A stretch of 64,000 nucleotides of DNA from contig JBBPYC010000059.1 of NCBI GenBank assembly GCA_038200275.1, positions 1-64,000 of the forward strand, in the 5' to 3' direction. This DNA comes from JBBPYC01 sp038200275 (GTDB taxonomy: Bacteria; Pseudomonadota; Gammaproteobacteria; Burkholderiales; Burkholderiaceae_C). Shown here piece after piece: positions 8,006-17,706 of this stretch. Below the pieces are notes generated by a model. That model ran no database searches and was not told the origin of the DNA. It saw nothing but the letters and a program-made list of their open reading frames with translations. The position numbers were made by a program, and so were the translations under genes. How positions within the stretch are numbered: position 1 is the first letter of the stretch; the number at the start of each line of letters is the position of its first letter.

Positions 8006-9052
8006 ATGTCAACAAGCAAACATCCACTCGCCCGCCGCAACGTACTCAAGTCCTCGCTGCTGCTGGCTGGCGCACCCGCGATCATCGGCTCCGCGCATGC
8101 GCAGTCGAAAGCCAGCGTGACATGGAAGGTGCAGGCCCATTGGCCTAAGGCTTCAGCGTCGTTCAAGGACAGCCTGGAGTGGTTCGCTCGTGAACTGGGC
8201 AAGCGCACGGACGGGCGCTTCAAGATGCAACTCTTCGGCGCGGGCGAGTTGGCGAAGGATGCTGAGATCTACAACATCGTGCGGCGTGGCGTGGTTGAGA
8301 TGGGCACATTGGCGCCGGCTTACATCCTCAACGAGGCGGAGGCGATGGGGTTAGCCTACGGCGTTCCGGGCACGTTCCGTGAACCGTGGCAAATGGCGCA
8401 GTACCTGAAGAACATGGGCGGCGAGCAATTGGTCAATGATCAGTTGGCGCCCAAGGGCGTGATCTACCGAACCGAGAAGGCTTTCACCACCGAACTGGTG
8501 GTCAATAAGAAGATCACGACGCTCGATGAGTTCAAGACACTGAAGCTGCGTTCTGCAGGCGCGTTGCTCGAGTATCTGTCGATTGCAGGCGCATCGCCCA
8601 CTCACGTCGCTGGCCCGGAGCTGTACCAAGCATTGGCCACTGGTGTGGTTGACGGTGCGCACTGGGGCGCTGCACAGGGCGCGATGTCGATGAAGTTGTG
8701 GGAAGTGGCGCGTTTTCACATGCTGCCGCCATTGGGTATCACCTGCGATGCCTATGTGTTCAACAAGGCTGCGGTGGAAAAGCTACCGGACGATCTGCGA
8801 CTGATCCTGATGTCACTGGCCGAGGAACGCTTTTTCAGCCGCACCACTGAATATCAGCTCAAAGAAGCGCAGGCCTTGACCAAGGGGCGCGAGACGATGA
8901 AGGTCGAAGTGGTGCAGTTCCCTAAGTCAGTAGAGGAACGCTTCGCGGTGGCATCCAAGGAGATCATGGCCAAGGAGGCCGCCAAGGGTCCACTGGCGGC
9001 CAAGGGTGCAGCCACGGTGGCTTCGATCCTCAAAGACCTGGGTTACACCTGA
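8006..9052 (+). CDS. TRAP transporter periplasmic solute-binding protein (DctP family)
   Basis: A 348-residue secreted receptor with a Tat-like signal (ARRNVLKSSLLLAGAPAIIGSAHAQ), a strong AAAGGAGA ribosome site and the DctP fold. The family's carboxylate-binding Arg is probably the one in TLKLRSAGALLEYL. It delivers a small organic acid to the adjacent QM permeases, which import it using the sodium gradient. The sequence resembles the mannitol/chloroaromatic-compound branch of TRAP receptors more than C4-dicarboxylate DctP, but the ligand cannot be named. It is the first gene of a three-gene operon (27 bp to the next gene). Confidence 0.92.
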   Translation: MSTSKHPLARRNVLKSSLLLAGAPAIIGSAHAQSKASVTWKVQAHWPKASASFKDSLEWFARELGKRTDGRFKMQLFGAGELAKDAEIYNIVRRGVVEMGTLAPAYILNEAEAMGLAYGVPGTFREPWQMAQYLKNMGGEQLVNDQLAPKGVIYRTEKAFTTELVVNKKITTLDEFKTLKLRSAGALLEYLSIAGASPTHVAGPELYQALATGVVDGAHWGAAQGAMSMKLWEVARFHMLPPLGITCDAYVFNKAAVEKLPDDLRLILMSLAEERFFSRTTEYQLKEAQALTKGRETMKVEVVQFPKSVEERFAVASKEIMAKEAAKGPLAAKGAATVASILKDLGYT

Positions 9053-9079
9053 TCCACCCCTGCGCTGAAGGCAATTCAA

Positions 9080-9622
9080 GTGTTGACCCTTGCACGCGCC
9101 ATCACCCACTTCAACCGATGGATAGGCAGGACCGTGGCATGGTTGATCCTGCTGATCTTCGGGCTGCTGATTGTCGACGTGGTCATGCGCTACGCGGTGG
9201 GTCGGCCATGGGTCTGGACTTCAGAGACGTCGCAGTTGGTCTTCGGCTTCTATGCCGTTATCGGGGGCGGCTACCTGCTGGCCGAGCGTGGGCATGTCAA
9301 CGTGGACATCTTCTACGGTCGCTTCACACGCAAGCGTAAGGCGGCAGTTGATGTGGCGACCTCGGTGCTGTTCTTCTTGTTCATGGCTGTGCTGCTGTAC
9401 CAAGGCAGTTCCATGGCCTATGAGTCGGCGGGGAAGCTGGAAACCTCTCAGAGCATCTGGAATCCCTGGATCTGGCCGGTGAAGCTGGCGGTGCCCGTAG
9501 GCGGGCTGTTGCTGCTGCTACAGGGCGTGGTGCGGCTCTGGTCGGACATCCGCGTGCTGATGGGCCTGCCCTGCGACGACGCCACTTTCGGCGTGCAGGC
9601 CGATGGCCCTGCGGCTCACTAA
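9080..9622 (+). CDS. TRAP transporter small permease (DctQ)
   Basis: A 180-residue protein with four predicted membrane helices, starting at GTG with GAAGG upstream. The conserved DctQ features are present: an early helix WLILLIFGLLIVDVVMRY, then GRPWVWTSETSQLVFGFYAV and GYLLAERGHVNVDIFY. The small subunit scaffolds the large DctM subunit. It sits between dctP-like and dctM-like genes in the standard order. Confidence 0.94.
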   Translation: MLTLARAITHFNRWIGRTVAWLILLIFGLLIVDVVMRYAVGRPWVWTSETSQLVFGFYAVIGGGYLLAERGHVNVDIFYGRFTRKRKAAVDVATSVLFFLFMAVLLYQGSSMAYESAGKLETSQSIWNPWIWPVKLAVPVGGLLLLLQGVVRLWSDIRVLMGLPCDDATFGVQADGPAAH

Positions 9623-9640
9623 AAAGCGGGCGCAGCTGCC

Positions 9641-10960
9641 GTGTCGGTCGAAATCCTTACGCTGCTGTTCTTTGGCTCGCTGCTGGTTTTCTTGCTGCTG
9701 GGCGTACCGCTGGCGTTCGTGCTCGGCGGCGTATCGGTGATCTTTCTTTACTTCACGACGGGTCCAGTAAGCTTCTACATCGTGGCCTCGAAGTTCTGGG
9801 AGTCGATGACCAGCTTCACATTAGTGGCCATCCCGATGTACGTGTTCATGGCGATGATCCTGGAGAAATCCGGTGTCGCCCATGCGCTGTACCGCATGAT
9901 GCATTTGTGGTTCGGGGCGCTGCGCGGTGGGCTGGCCATTGGCACCGTGGCCATCTGCGCCATCTTCGCTGCGATGAGCGGCATCAGCGGCGCCGCGGTC
10001 GTCACGATGGGCACCATCGCACTGCCGCGCATGCTCGAGCGCGGCTACGACACCCGGTTGTCCCTGGGCGCGATCAATGCCGGCGGCGGCTGGGGCATCC
10101 TGATCCCGCCGTCGATACCGATGGTGCTGTACGCAATGATCAGCGAGGTCTCGGTGGGCCGGCTGTTCGCCTCAGGGCTCGGGCCGGGCATTTTGCTGTT
10201 CGTGTTGGTAACGATCTATATCGGTGTGCGCGCGTGGCTGCAGCCATCGATCGCCCCGGCGCTGCCGCCCGAAGAGCGCGGCACTTGGCGCGACAAGCTG
10301 ATCGCGCTGCGCGCGGTGCTGCTGCCGATCCTGATCGTGGTGATGGTGCTGGGCTCGATCTTCGGCGGGCTGGCCACGCCCACCGAAGCGGCGGCCATCG
10401 GTGTGCTCGGTGCGCTGGTCGCGGCAGCGCTCAACCGTCAGTTGACGGTACCGGTGGTGCGCAACGCGGCGATGCAAACCCTGCGGCTGACCACGCTGAT
10501 CATGTGGATCTTGTTCGCGGCGCATGCCTTTTCCACCGCCTATACCTTGCTTGGCGCGCATGACTTCATTCAAGGGCTGATGTCGCAGATTCCCGGCGGC
10601 AAATGGGGGGCTCTCGCTTTCATGCTGTTCGTGCTGTTCCTACTGGGCATGGTGCTGGACCCAGTGGGCATCATGCTGATCACGCTGCCCGTGTTCCTCC
10701 CGGTCGTCGAGGCTTGGGGGTTCGATCCGATCTGGTTCGGCGTGCTCTTCATCATCATGATGGAGATCGGCTACATGACGCCTCCGTTCGGTTTCAACCT
10801 GTTCTATATCAAGGGCGTTGCGCCGCCCAGCATCACGATGGGCGAGATCTACAGCTCGGTGGTCCCTTATGTGATCGTCACGCTGTTTGGCATTCTGCTG
10901 ATCATCATTTTCCCGAGCATCGCGCTGTATTTTCCGAATCTGTTTTTTGGCAAGGGCTGA
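9641..10960 (+). CDS. TRAP transporter large permease (DctM)
   Basis: A 439-residue sodium-dependent translocation subunit with about a dozen membrane segments. Hallmarks are AAMSGISGAAVVTMGTIALP and GGGWGILIPPSIPMVLYA in the first half and the matching MTPPFGFNLFYIKG in the second. The start is GTG, 18 bp after the small subunit stops. The family length is normal (about 430 residues), and the complete PQM set implies a working transporter. What lies downstream is a broken chrA. Confidence 0.95.
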   Translation: MSVEILTLLFFGSLLVFLLLGVPLAFVLGGVSVIFLYFTTGPVSFYIVASKFWESMTSFTLVAIPMYVFMAMILEKSGVAHALYRMMHLWFGALRGGLAIGTVAICAIFAAMSGISGAAVVTMGTIALPRMLERGYDTRLSLGAINAGGGWGILIPPSIPMVLYAMISEVSVGRLFASGLGPGILLFVLVTIYIGVRAWLQPSIAPALPPEERGTWRDKLIALRAVLLPILIVVMVLGSIFGGLATPTEAAAIGVLGALVAAALNRQLTVPVVRNAAMQTLRLTTLIMWILFAAHAFSTAYTLLGAHDFIQGLMSQIPGGKWGALAFMLFVLFLLGMVLDPVGIMLITLPVFLPVVEAWGFDPIWFGVLFIIMMEIGYMTPPFGFNLFYIKGVAPPSITMGEIYSSVVPYVIVTLFGILLIIIFPSIALYFPNLFFGKG

Positions 10961-10966
10961 ACTTGA

Positions 10967-12220
10967 ACCCGCTGGTGCCGGGCGCAGGGTCAGACGAAGG
11001 CTGCCGAGCATTCCCCAGCGCCTAGCCCCGAGGCAACGCCTGGTCTGCCCACCCTGCGCCCAGCCCTTGTCCTCTGGTTCAAGCTGGGGCTCCTGAGCTT
11101 TGGTGGACCGGCCGGGCAGATCGCGTTGATGCACCGCTGGCTGGTCGAGAAGCGGCGGTGGATTTCTGAAGCGCGTTTTCTGCACGCAATGAATTACTGC
11201 ATGTTGCTTCCGGAGCCGGAGGCGCAGCAGTTCGCCACCTACCTGGGCTGGCTGCTGCATCGCACCAGGGGCGGGATTGCAGCGGGCGTGTTGTTCGTGC
11301 TGCCGTCGCTGGTGTTGCTGATCGGGCTGTCGTAGTTGTACGTGGCTTATGGGCATCAGCCGGTGGTCATCGGCTTGTTCTACGGCATCAAGCCGGCGGT
11401 GACAGCGATCGTGGCGCAGGCGGCGCTTCCGATCGGTTCGCGCACGTTGCACAACAACGGGGTGCGCTGCATCGCGCTGGCAGCGTTCGTTGCGGTTTTT
11501 TGGTTGACGGTGCCGTTCCCGGCGATCGTGCTTGCGGCGGCATTGATCAGTTGGCTGGGCGCGCGGTTTGCGCCCAGCCGATTCACTGGCGGCGCGGCTG
11601 CAGGCGTGGCCAACCCATCGAACTCGCCGTCAAGTCATTTGGCCGTGATCGATGACGACACGCCGACGCCGTCGCATGCGAAGTTCAGCTTGCAGCGGTT
11701 GTGGCGCCTGGGCGCGGTCGGTGCGTTGTTGTGGTCTGTGCCGATGGTGCAGCTGACCACATCGATCGGCTGGAACGGCACGCTTACGCGCATGGCATGG
11801 TTCTTCACCAGGGCCGCACTGATGACGTTCGGCGGTGCGCATGCGGCGCTGTCTTACGTGTTCCAACGGGCAGCGGACCAGAACGACTGGCTTACGGCGG
11901 CGATGGTCGTCACGTGGTTCACGTTCCTACCGTCATTCCCGATCATCTTCGCAGGCGGCCCGCTGGTTGAGTCGACGCATGGCAACTGGAAGTTCACCGC
12001 CCCGTTGGTTGCGATCACACCCGCAGTGGTCGGCGTGATCGTGAATCTTGCGGTGTTCTTCGGGCTGCAGGTGCTGTGGCCGCAAGGGATGGCGGGCAGC
12101 ATCGGCTGGGTGGCCGTTGCCATCCTGCTGATTGCAGCGATTGCGTTGATCGGCTTCAAGCGCGGGGTGATCGGTGCTTGCGCGCTGCTTGGGCTGTGGG
12201 CGACGCTCGCTTCGCGGTGA
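10967..12220 (+). pseudogene. chrA: Broken chromate transporter (chrA)
   Basis: The frame is typical ChrA: LWFKLGLLSFGGPAGQIALM, ISEARFLHAMNYCMLLPEPE, VLFVLPSLVLLIGLS. It then meets TAG at 11333-11335 exactly where the family has Trp, and resumes in the same frame with LYVAYGHQPVV. In the second half WLTAA joins directly to VVTWFTFLPSF, so about 50 residues including the conserved GLALGETTPGP block are missing in frame. No start codon precedes the first conserved block in this frame. ChrA exports chromate at the inner membrane; this copy cannot. Confidence 0.88.
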
Positions 12221-12333
12221 ACGGGCACCAGTCGAGCTTCGACAGACGCCGCACTGCCGATTGCCGCAGCCGTGGCCGCAATTGCAGCAGCAGCGGTCGT
12301 TGTCCTGCCGCTGCTGCTGCCCTGGCCCGGCTT

Positions 12334-14745
12334 TCAGGCGGACGCGTGCATCAACTGCCAGACCCGGTCGGGCGACAGCGGCATCTGCAGCTTTGGCGCG
12401 TGCGCCGCCATCCCATTGCGCGCCAACGCATCGGCCACCGCGTTCACCACGCAAGGCGTGGCGCCGATGGTGCCGAGCTCGCCCACGCCCTTGATGCCCA
12501 TCGGGTTCGTCAGGCAGGGCGTGGACTCGTCCATCTGTGTCTCGAAGTCGCACGCGATCAGGTCGGCACGCGGCGCGGCGTAGTCCATCAAGCTGCCGGT
12601 CAGCGGCTGGCCGCTTTCGGCGTTGTAGACCACCTGTTCAACCAAGGCTTGGCCGATGCCCTGCACCGCGCCGCCGTCGAGTTGCCCACGCACGATCATC
12701 GGATTCACCACGTGGCCGACGTCGTTCACCGACGCATAGCGCACCACCTGCACCACGCCGCTGTCCGGTTCGATTTCGACTTCACAAAGGTGGCAACCGT
12801 TCGGCCAAGTCGGTCCGCCGACGTTGCTGGTCGATTCAAGATAAATGCTGGCGGCCGGCTGCGGCTGCTTCTGCGCTTTGGAAGCAGCCACTTCGGGCTG
12901 GCGCGCAGCGAGTGCGAACAGGTCGGTCTTCAAATCGGTACCGGCCACGGTCAACGTGCCGCGCTCGTATTGCACGTCTGCGGCCGCCACTTCGAACTCT
13001 GCAGCGGCCAGTTCCTTGGCGCGCTCGATCGTGCGGTCCGACGCGACCTTGACGGCCGATCCGCCCACATAGATCGAGCGCGAGCCCGCGCTGCCGAAGC
13101 CGTTGCCACGGTCGGTATCGCCCAGCACGACTTTCACTTTTTCGATCGGCACGCCGAATGCATCGACCACGAGCTGCGCCAGCGACGTGGTGATGCCCTG
13201 GCCCATCTCGAGCACCGCCGAGAACACTTCGATGACGCCGTCGGCGCGCACTTGCACCGTCACGGTTTCCTCGAACGCGTTGCCACCGGTCCATTCCAGG
13301 AACGTTGCCAGGCCACGTCCACGCAGCTTGCCGGCTGCTTTCGACGCTGCAGCGCGTTGGTCGAAGCCTTGCCAATCTGCGAGTTTGAGCCCCTGGTTCA
13401 GCACCTGCTCGAATCGGCCACTGTCGTACCGCTGCGCCATCGGATTCGTGTAGGGCATCTGTTCGGGTTTGATGAAGTTGCGCCGGCGTAGCTCGATGCG
13501 GTCGATGCCGGTCGCGCGCGCGGCTTCGTCGAGCAGCCGTTCGATGTTGTAGATCGCCTCCGGGCGGCCAGCGCCGCGATAGGCACCAGTCGGGGCGGTG
13601 TTGGTGAGCACCGCCTTGAAGTGAAAGTCGATCGTCTGGATGTCATACACGCTGGTCAGCACCCACGGACCGATCAGCAACTGGATGGCTACGCCCGTGC
13701 CGGTTGCGTAAGCGCCGACGTTGGCCAGCGCGTGGCAGCGCAGCGCAAGGATGCGGCCTTCTGCATCCAGTGCCAATTCCATCTTCGACTCCACATCACG
13801 CCCGTGCGTGGCGGACGTGAAGTCCTCGCTGCGCTCGGCCGCCCACTTGACCGGACACTCCAGGTTCCAGGCTGCATAAGCCACCACCACATCTTCCGGA
13901 TAGGCGCCGGTCTTCATGCCGAAGCCGCCGCCTACGTCGCCGACCGTGACGCGAATCTGCTCAGGCTGCAGACCCAGCGCAGCACTCAGCGTGGTGCGCA
14001 CACCGGTTGGCATTTGTGAGCTGATGCGGACCGCAAGCCGCTTGGCCGCAGCCGGCTCGGTTGCGTTACCCGACTTCGGCTCAATGCTTGCGATCACCGT
14101 ACGCGGCTCCATCGTCAGTGCGACCACGCGCTGGTTCACCACGTCGAGCGATATGCGGTGGGCGGCTTTGGCGAACGCGGCAGCAGCGGCGGCGGCATCC
14201 CCGTGCTGCATCTCCGCTGCAATGTTGTCCGGCGCCGCATCACACACCGCAGGTGCGCTTGGCGCAGTGGCCTGCGCCAGGTTCACGACGAATGGCAGTT
14301 CCTCGTATTCGATCAATACGGCTTCGGCCGCATCCTTGGCATGCTGCGGGCTGTCGGCCACCACCGCAACCACCGCTTCGCCCACAAAGCGCACGCGCTC
14401 ATGCGCCAGCGGCTGGCGCAACGGCGATGCGCACACCGTGCCGTCCGCACGCTTGAAGTCGGCCGACGTGGGCAGTGGCTTCACGCCGGCGGCCACCAGA
14501 TCGGCGCCGGTGTAGACGGCCGCCACGCCCGGCATGCCACGCGCGGCTTCTGCATCGATCGACACGATGCGCGCATGCGCATACGGCGAGCGCTGAAAAC
14601 ACAAGTGATGCTGGCCCTCCAGCACCAGATCGTCGGCATAGTGGCCACGGCCTGACACCAGTTTTTCGTCCTCGACCCGGCGCACGTCGCGGCCACTGCC
14701 GAAGCGGGCGGCTTCGCTTACTGCTGCTTGATTGGGTGGGTTCAT
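12334..14745 (-). CDS. Molybdenum hydroxylase large subunit (form II CoxL-like, xanthine dehydrogenase family)
   Basis: An 803-residue molybdopterin-cytosine-dinucleotide-binding subunit. The N-terminal aldehyde-oxidase a/b hammerhead domain (RRVEDEKLVSGRGHYADDL) is followed by the Mo-cofactor domains. The active-site loop near residue 388 reads AYRGAGR, the form II signature, not AYxCSFR of true CO dehydrogenase. The catalytic Glu is in KGVGELGTIGA near residue 755. The start is the ATG at 14745, preceded by GAGGA. These enzymes need a medium FAD subunit and a small 2Fe-2S subunit, and neither is adjacent. The substrate is unknown; an aldehyde or N-heterocycle is likely. Confidence 0.9.
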   Translation of the reverse strand: MNPPNQAAVSEAARFGSGRDVRRVEDEKLVSGRGHYADDLVLEGQHHLCFQRSPYAHARIVSIDAEAARGMPGVAAVYTGADLVAAGVKPLPTSADFKRADGTVCASPLRQPLAHERVRFVGEAVVAVVADSPQHAKDAAEAVLIEYEELPFVVNLAQATAPSAPAVCDAAPDNIAAEMQHGDAAAAAAAFAKAAHRISLDVVNQRVVALTMEPRTVIASIEPKSGNATEPAAAKRLAVRISSQMPTGVRTTLSAALGLQPEQIRVTVGDVGGGFGMKTGAYPEDVVVAYAAWNLECPVKWAAERSEDFTSATHGRDVESKMELALDAEGRILALRCHALANVGAYATGTGVAIQLLIGPWVLTSVYDIQTIDFHFKAVLTNTAPTGAYRGAGRPEAIYNIERLLDEAARATGIDRIELRRRNFIKPEQMPYTNPMAQRYDSGRFEQVLNQGLKLADWQGFDQRAAASKAAGKLRGRGLATFLEWTGGNAFEETVTVQVRADGVIEVFSAVLEMGQGITTSLAQLVVDAFGVPIEKVKVVLGDTDRGNGFGSAGSRSIYVGGSAVKVASDRTIERAKELAAAEFEVAAADVQYERGTLTVAGTDLKTDLFALAARQPEVAASKAQKQPQPAASIYLESTSNVGGPTWPNGCHLCEVEIEPDSGVVQVVRYASVNDVGHVVNPMIVRGQLDGGAVQGIGQALVEQVVYNAESGQPLTGSLMDYAAPRADLIACDFETQMDESTPCLTNPMGIKGVGELGTIGATPCVVNAVADALARNGMAAHAPKLQMPLSPDRVWQLMHASA

Positions 14746-15127
14746 TGCTGGATCCTCGATAACGGGTGATGCGGGGTGTCGAAAGGAAAGCCACATGCGC
14801 GGCGCATGGGGTATTTTCAGCATTTGCGCCGAAGTGAGCCGGGCGCGCGCCAACGCCCTTTGATGAAGCTGGTGCAGCACAGGCTTGGCAAACCATTTGG
14901 CCTGGGCCATAAGGCTGCCGCCCATGTCGTGCGGCATCAGCAAGGTCGGCCCCGAGCCGAGCATCGTGAAAATGACAAAGGCATCGTCACGGGATCGATC
15001 ATGCGCCGCGCGCTTCGGCCGGCATTCGGGCAGCGGGCAAGCGCGGTGGCCATGCGGTTCGTGGTGCCGTTCGCCCGTGGCACGGGCGCAACCCGCTCCA
15101 TCGGGCGTTGTCGAGTAAATTCGATCA
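14746..15127. other. Intergenic region, no gene recognised
   Basis: A 382-bp gap between divergent genes. The minus strand is open in frame with the Mo-hydroxylase gene back to at least 14964 (MLGSGPTLLMPHDMGGS and onward), but that stretch matches no family I recognise. GAGGA in front of 14745 argues for the shorter protein. It may be a gene remnant. Confidence 0.3.
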
Positions 15128-15634
15128 ATGCCCTCTCGTCAGCTTCGCGCGCCCCAGTTTGCCCCGGATGAATTTCGCGCTGCGTTGGGCATGTTTGCAA
15201 CCGGTGTCACGATCGTGACGGCGCGTGCTGCAGACGGCAAGTTGGTCGGGCTGACCGCCAACTCGTTCAATTCGGTATCGCTCGATCCGCCACTGGTACT
15301 TTGGAGTCTGGCCAGCAGCGCCGCGTCAATGGCGGTGATGCGCGAAGGCTCGCATTACGCGATCAACATCCTCGCTGCCGATCAGGTGGAACTTGCAGAG
15401 CGGTTTGCGACGCGCGACGTGGACCGCTGGGCCGGCGTGGCATTCACCGATGGCAGCGCGGGTGCGCCGTTGCTGCACGGCGCTGCGGCAACTTTTGAAT
15501 GCTTCAATCGCAGCCGCTACACGGAAGGCGACCACGTCATCTTTGTCGGCGAAGTCGAGCACTGCGACCACCGTGCGGGCGCCGCGCCGCTGCTCTATCA
15601 CGGTGGCCGTTTCTATAGCGAGCATCCGTTGTGA
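15128..15634 (+). CDS. Flavin reductase family protein (FMN-binding split barrel)
   Basis: A 168-residue protein of the HpaC/RutF-like flavin reductase family, which reduces FMN or FAD with NAD(P)H for a partner monooxygenase. Family signatures are FRAALGMFATGVTIVTARA, LVGLTANSFNSVSLDPPL, and the C-terminal HVIFVGEVEH with LLYHGGRFY. The length is normal. No monooxygenase is adjacent; the next gene overlaps its stop by four bases (GTGA) and encodes an EamA carrier, so the two are co-translated. Confidence 0.9.
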   Translation: MPSRQLRAPQFAPDEFRAALGMFATGVTIVTARAADGKLVGLTANSFNSVSLDPPLVLWSLASSAASMAVMREGSHYAINILAADQVELAERFATRDVDRWAGVAFTDGSAGAPLLHGAAATFECFNRSRYTEGDHVIFVGEVEHCDHRAGAAPLLYHGGRFYSEHPL

Positions 15635-16569
15635 CAAACGCAGGGACCGCGGTCACGAAGCGGGTGCGCCAGGACGACCTGGACGGCCTCGCGGTGGCGC
15701 TGCTGATGGGCTGCTGCCTGTTCTGGGGCTTTCAACAAGTGCTCGTCAAAGCCACCATCGCGGAAGTGGCGCCGGTGTTCCAGGCGGCGATCCGGTTCGG
15801 TGGGGCGACGGTGCTGCTGTGGCTATGGTGCGCCTTCCGCGGCATCCGGCTGTTTCAGCGCGACGGGACACTGATGGTCGGGCTTGCCGCTGGTGCGCTG
15901 TTCTCCATCGAATTTGCCTGCATGTATGCAGGGCTACAGTACACGACCGCCTCACGGCTGACGGTGTTTCTCTACACCTCGCCGTTTTGGGTCGCGGTGT
16001 TGCTGCCGCTGTTCGTGCCGGTCGAGCGCATGCGCCTTGTGCAATGGGCCGGCATGGCACTTGCATTCGCCGGCGTGGTGTTCGCATTGCGCGATGGCTT
16101 CCGGGCCAGCAGCCCGCCGATGCAATGGCTTGGCGATCTGCTTGCGATCGCCGCCGGCATGTTCTGGGGCCTGACCACAATAATGATCCGCGCCACCTCG
16201 CTCACGCACCTGTCGGCAGAAAAATTGTTGTTCTACCAAGTCGCGATGAGCAGCGCGGCGTTGCCGCTGTTGTCGCTCAGCCTGGGGGAAGCCTGGGTCT
16301 GGCAGTTCAGCGCGTTTGCCGCCACATCGCTTGTGCTGCAGGCGGCCGTTGGCGCATTTGCGAGCTATCTGGCCTGGATGTGGATGCTGGGCCATTACCC
16401 TGCAACCAAGCTGTCGGTGTTCGCGTTTCTGACGCCGGTGTTTGCGTTGCTGTTCGGTGCGTTCTGGCTGAACGAGCGCATCTCGCCGAGCTTGATGGTC
16501 GCGATGGTGCTGGTGGCGGTTGGCATCGTGCTGGTGAGTCGGCGACAGCGGGTCGCAGCGGCTGCTTGA
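15631..16569 (+). CDS. DMT superfamily transporter (EamA family)
   Basis: A 312-residue membrane protein with ten predicted helices arranged as two EamA repeats, the second beginning near LLAIAAGMFWGLTTIMIRAT. It starts at a GTG overlapping the flavin reductase stop codon. Members export metabolites or amino acids; the substrate is unknown. The repeat ends LNERISPSLMVAMVLVAVGIVL, the usual EamA C-terminus. Confidence 0.92.
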   Translation: MTNAGTAVTKRVRQDDLDGLAVALLMGCCLFWGFQQVLVKATIAEVAPVFQAAIRFGGATVLLWLWCAFRGIRLFQRDGTLMVGLAAGALFSIEFACMYAGLQYTTASRLTVFLYTSPFWVAVLLPLFVPVERMRLVQWAGMALAFAGVVFALRDGFRASSPPMQWLGDLLAIAAGMFWGLTTIMIRATSLTHLSAEKLLFYQVAMSSAALPLLSLSLGEAWVWQFSAFAATSLVLQAAVGAFASYLAWMWMLGHYPATKLSVFAFLTPVFALLFGAFWLNERISPSLMVAMVLVAVGIVLVSRRQRVAAAA

Positions 16570-16749
16570 CAAGTTGCATCGGTCGAGAAAACCGATGGCC
16601 CTGTTGGCTGGCAAAAGTTTGCATCTCCGGTGTTGACCTGCGCCCATTCGGCCGGGTTGAAGGGATCACCGACACCGCCTTGATCGCCACGGCGTCCCAT
16701 CAAACCGCGCGTGCGACAGGCGATCCAGTGCGGAGTGGTCGGCCTTTTG

Positions 16750-17560
16750 TCCTGGATTCGTGCAACGCCATTTGCATCCCGTGGCCGTCCGGGAGCGCCA
16801 CGCGCTGGATCGCTACCGCCAATACCTGCAGGTGCGCGCACAGATCGCTGGGCGATGACCGGCCCCCCTGCCAATGACGCTGCGCGTGCTGCACGTTGGC
16901 AAGTTCTTTCCGCCCGATCGCGGCGGAATGGGGCTGTATCTGCACGACCCGATCCATACCCTTCGTGCGCAAGACATTGACGCTGCCGTGAGTCGTGCAT
17001 TGACACTCAGAGGTGGTGCTGTCGCAATCGCGCTGGTCGCTCGCGGCCGCGTGTTCGGTCTATCGCCTGTTCGAGCAGGCGCTGCTGGAGGGCGCTGAAT
17101 GCGTGATCGCCACCTCAGAGCCGTATCTGGAGGCCAGCGCCGCATTAAAGCGCTGGCGCCACAAGTGTCTGGTGGTGCCGGTGGCATCGCCACCGCGATG
17201 CTGCCTGACCCGGCAGGCTGCGGCGCTGCGCGGGACCGACGTCGCGCCGTGGCAGCCGCACATGGCGGGGTTCGATTGGGGCGATCCGACGTCGGGTTTT
17301 CGCTATTGCGGCGCGCGAGCGATCCAGTTGCTTGGAGCACGCGATGCCAACTTATTCGACGATGCGGGCGTGGGCGTTTAGCTGCTGGCGCGCCAAGCCG
17401 GCTTGCAGATTATGGAAGTGACCTGGCCGGCGCGGCCGGACAGGATGGAGACGGTCCTGGGGCCGCCGCCCACGGATGCCCCTGCGGCGGTTTCGGCGGT
17501 GCCCGACATTGTCGGTGTGGGACCGGCCGAACCCGGCTTCGGCGCACAGAGCGCTATCTG
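16750..17560 (+). pseudogene. Remnants of a glycosyltransferase cluster (GT4-like then GT2-like)
   Basis: Three fragments in changing frames. First is a tail RERHALDRYRQYLQVRAQ ending at TGA (about 16857). Then a GT4-type N-terminus MTLRVLHVGKFFPPDRGGMG begins at 16874, continuing after a frameshift as LFEQALLEGAECVIATSEPYL. Finally a GT2-type C-terminus DPTSGFRYCGARAIQLLG is followed by LLARQAGLQIMEVTWPAR, with a stop codon at 17379-17381. This looks like an old surface-polysaccharide locus reduced by deletion. Family assignments are from short matches, so their order and number are less certain than the decay. Confidence 0.65.
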
Positions 17561-17706
17561 ACAACCACCACACTGCTTTGTCTTGCACACCACCGACGGC
17601 CGAGCCGGCCGCGCCAGACACTGGCCCAGCTCGGCTGATCGAGCAGACGGGTCGATCGACGCTTTCTCCGTTGCGGCTGCTTGTGGGTGTCGCGTTTCGA
17701 GCCTGC

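Noticed and set aside
11126..12220. Reading chrA as two adjacent short-chain genes, or as an amber-readthrough protein
   Set aside because: The TAG replaces a conserved Trp within one continuous frame, no ribosome site precedes the second part, and the second half has also lost a conserved core block, so decay explains it better.
12334..14745. Calling the large subunit a true CO dehydrogenase (CoxL form I)
   Set aside because: The active-site loop is AYRGAGR and not AYxCSFR, and coxM/coxS are absent.
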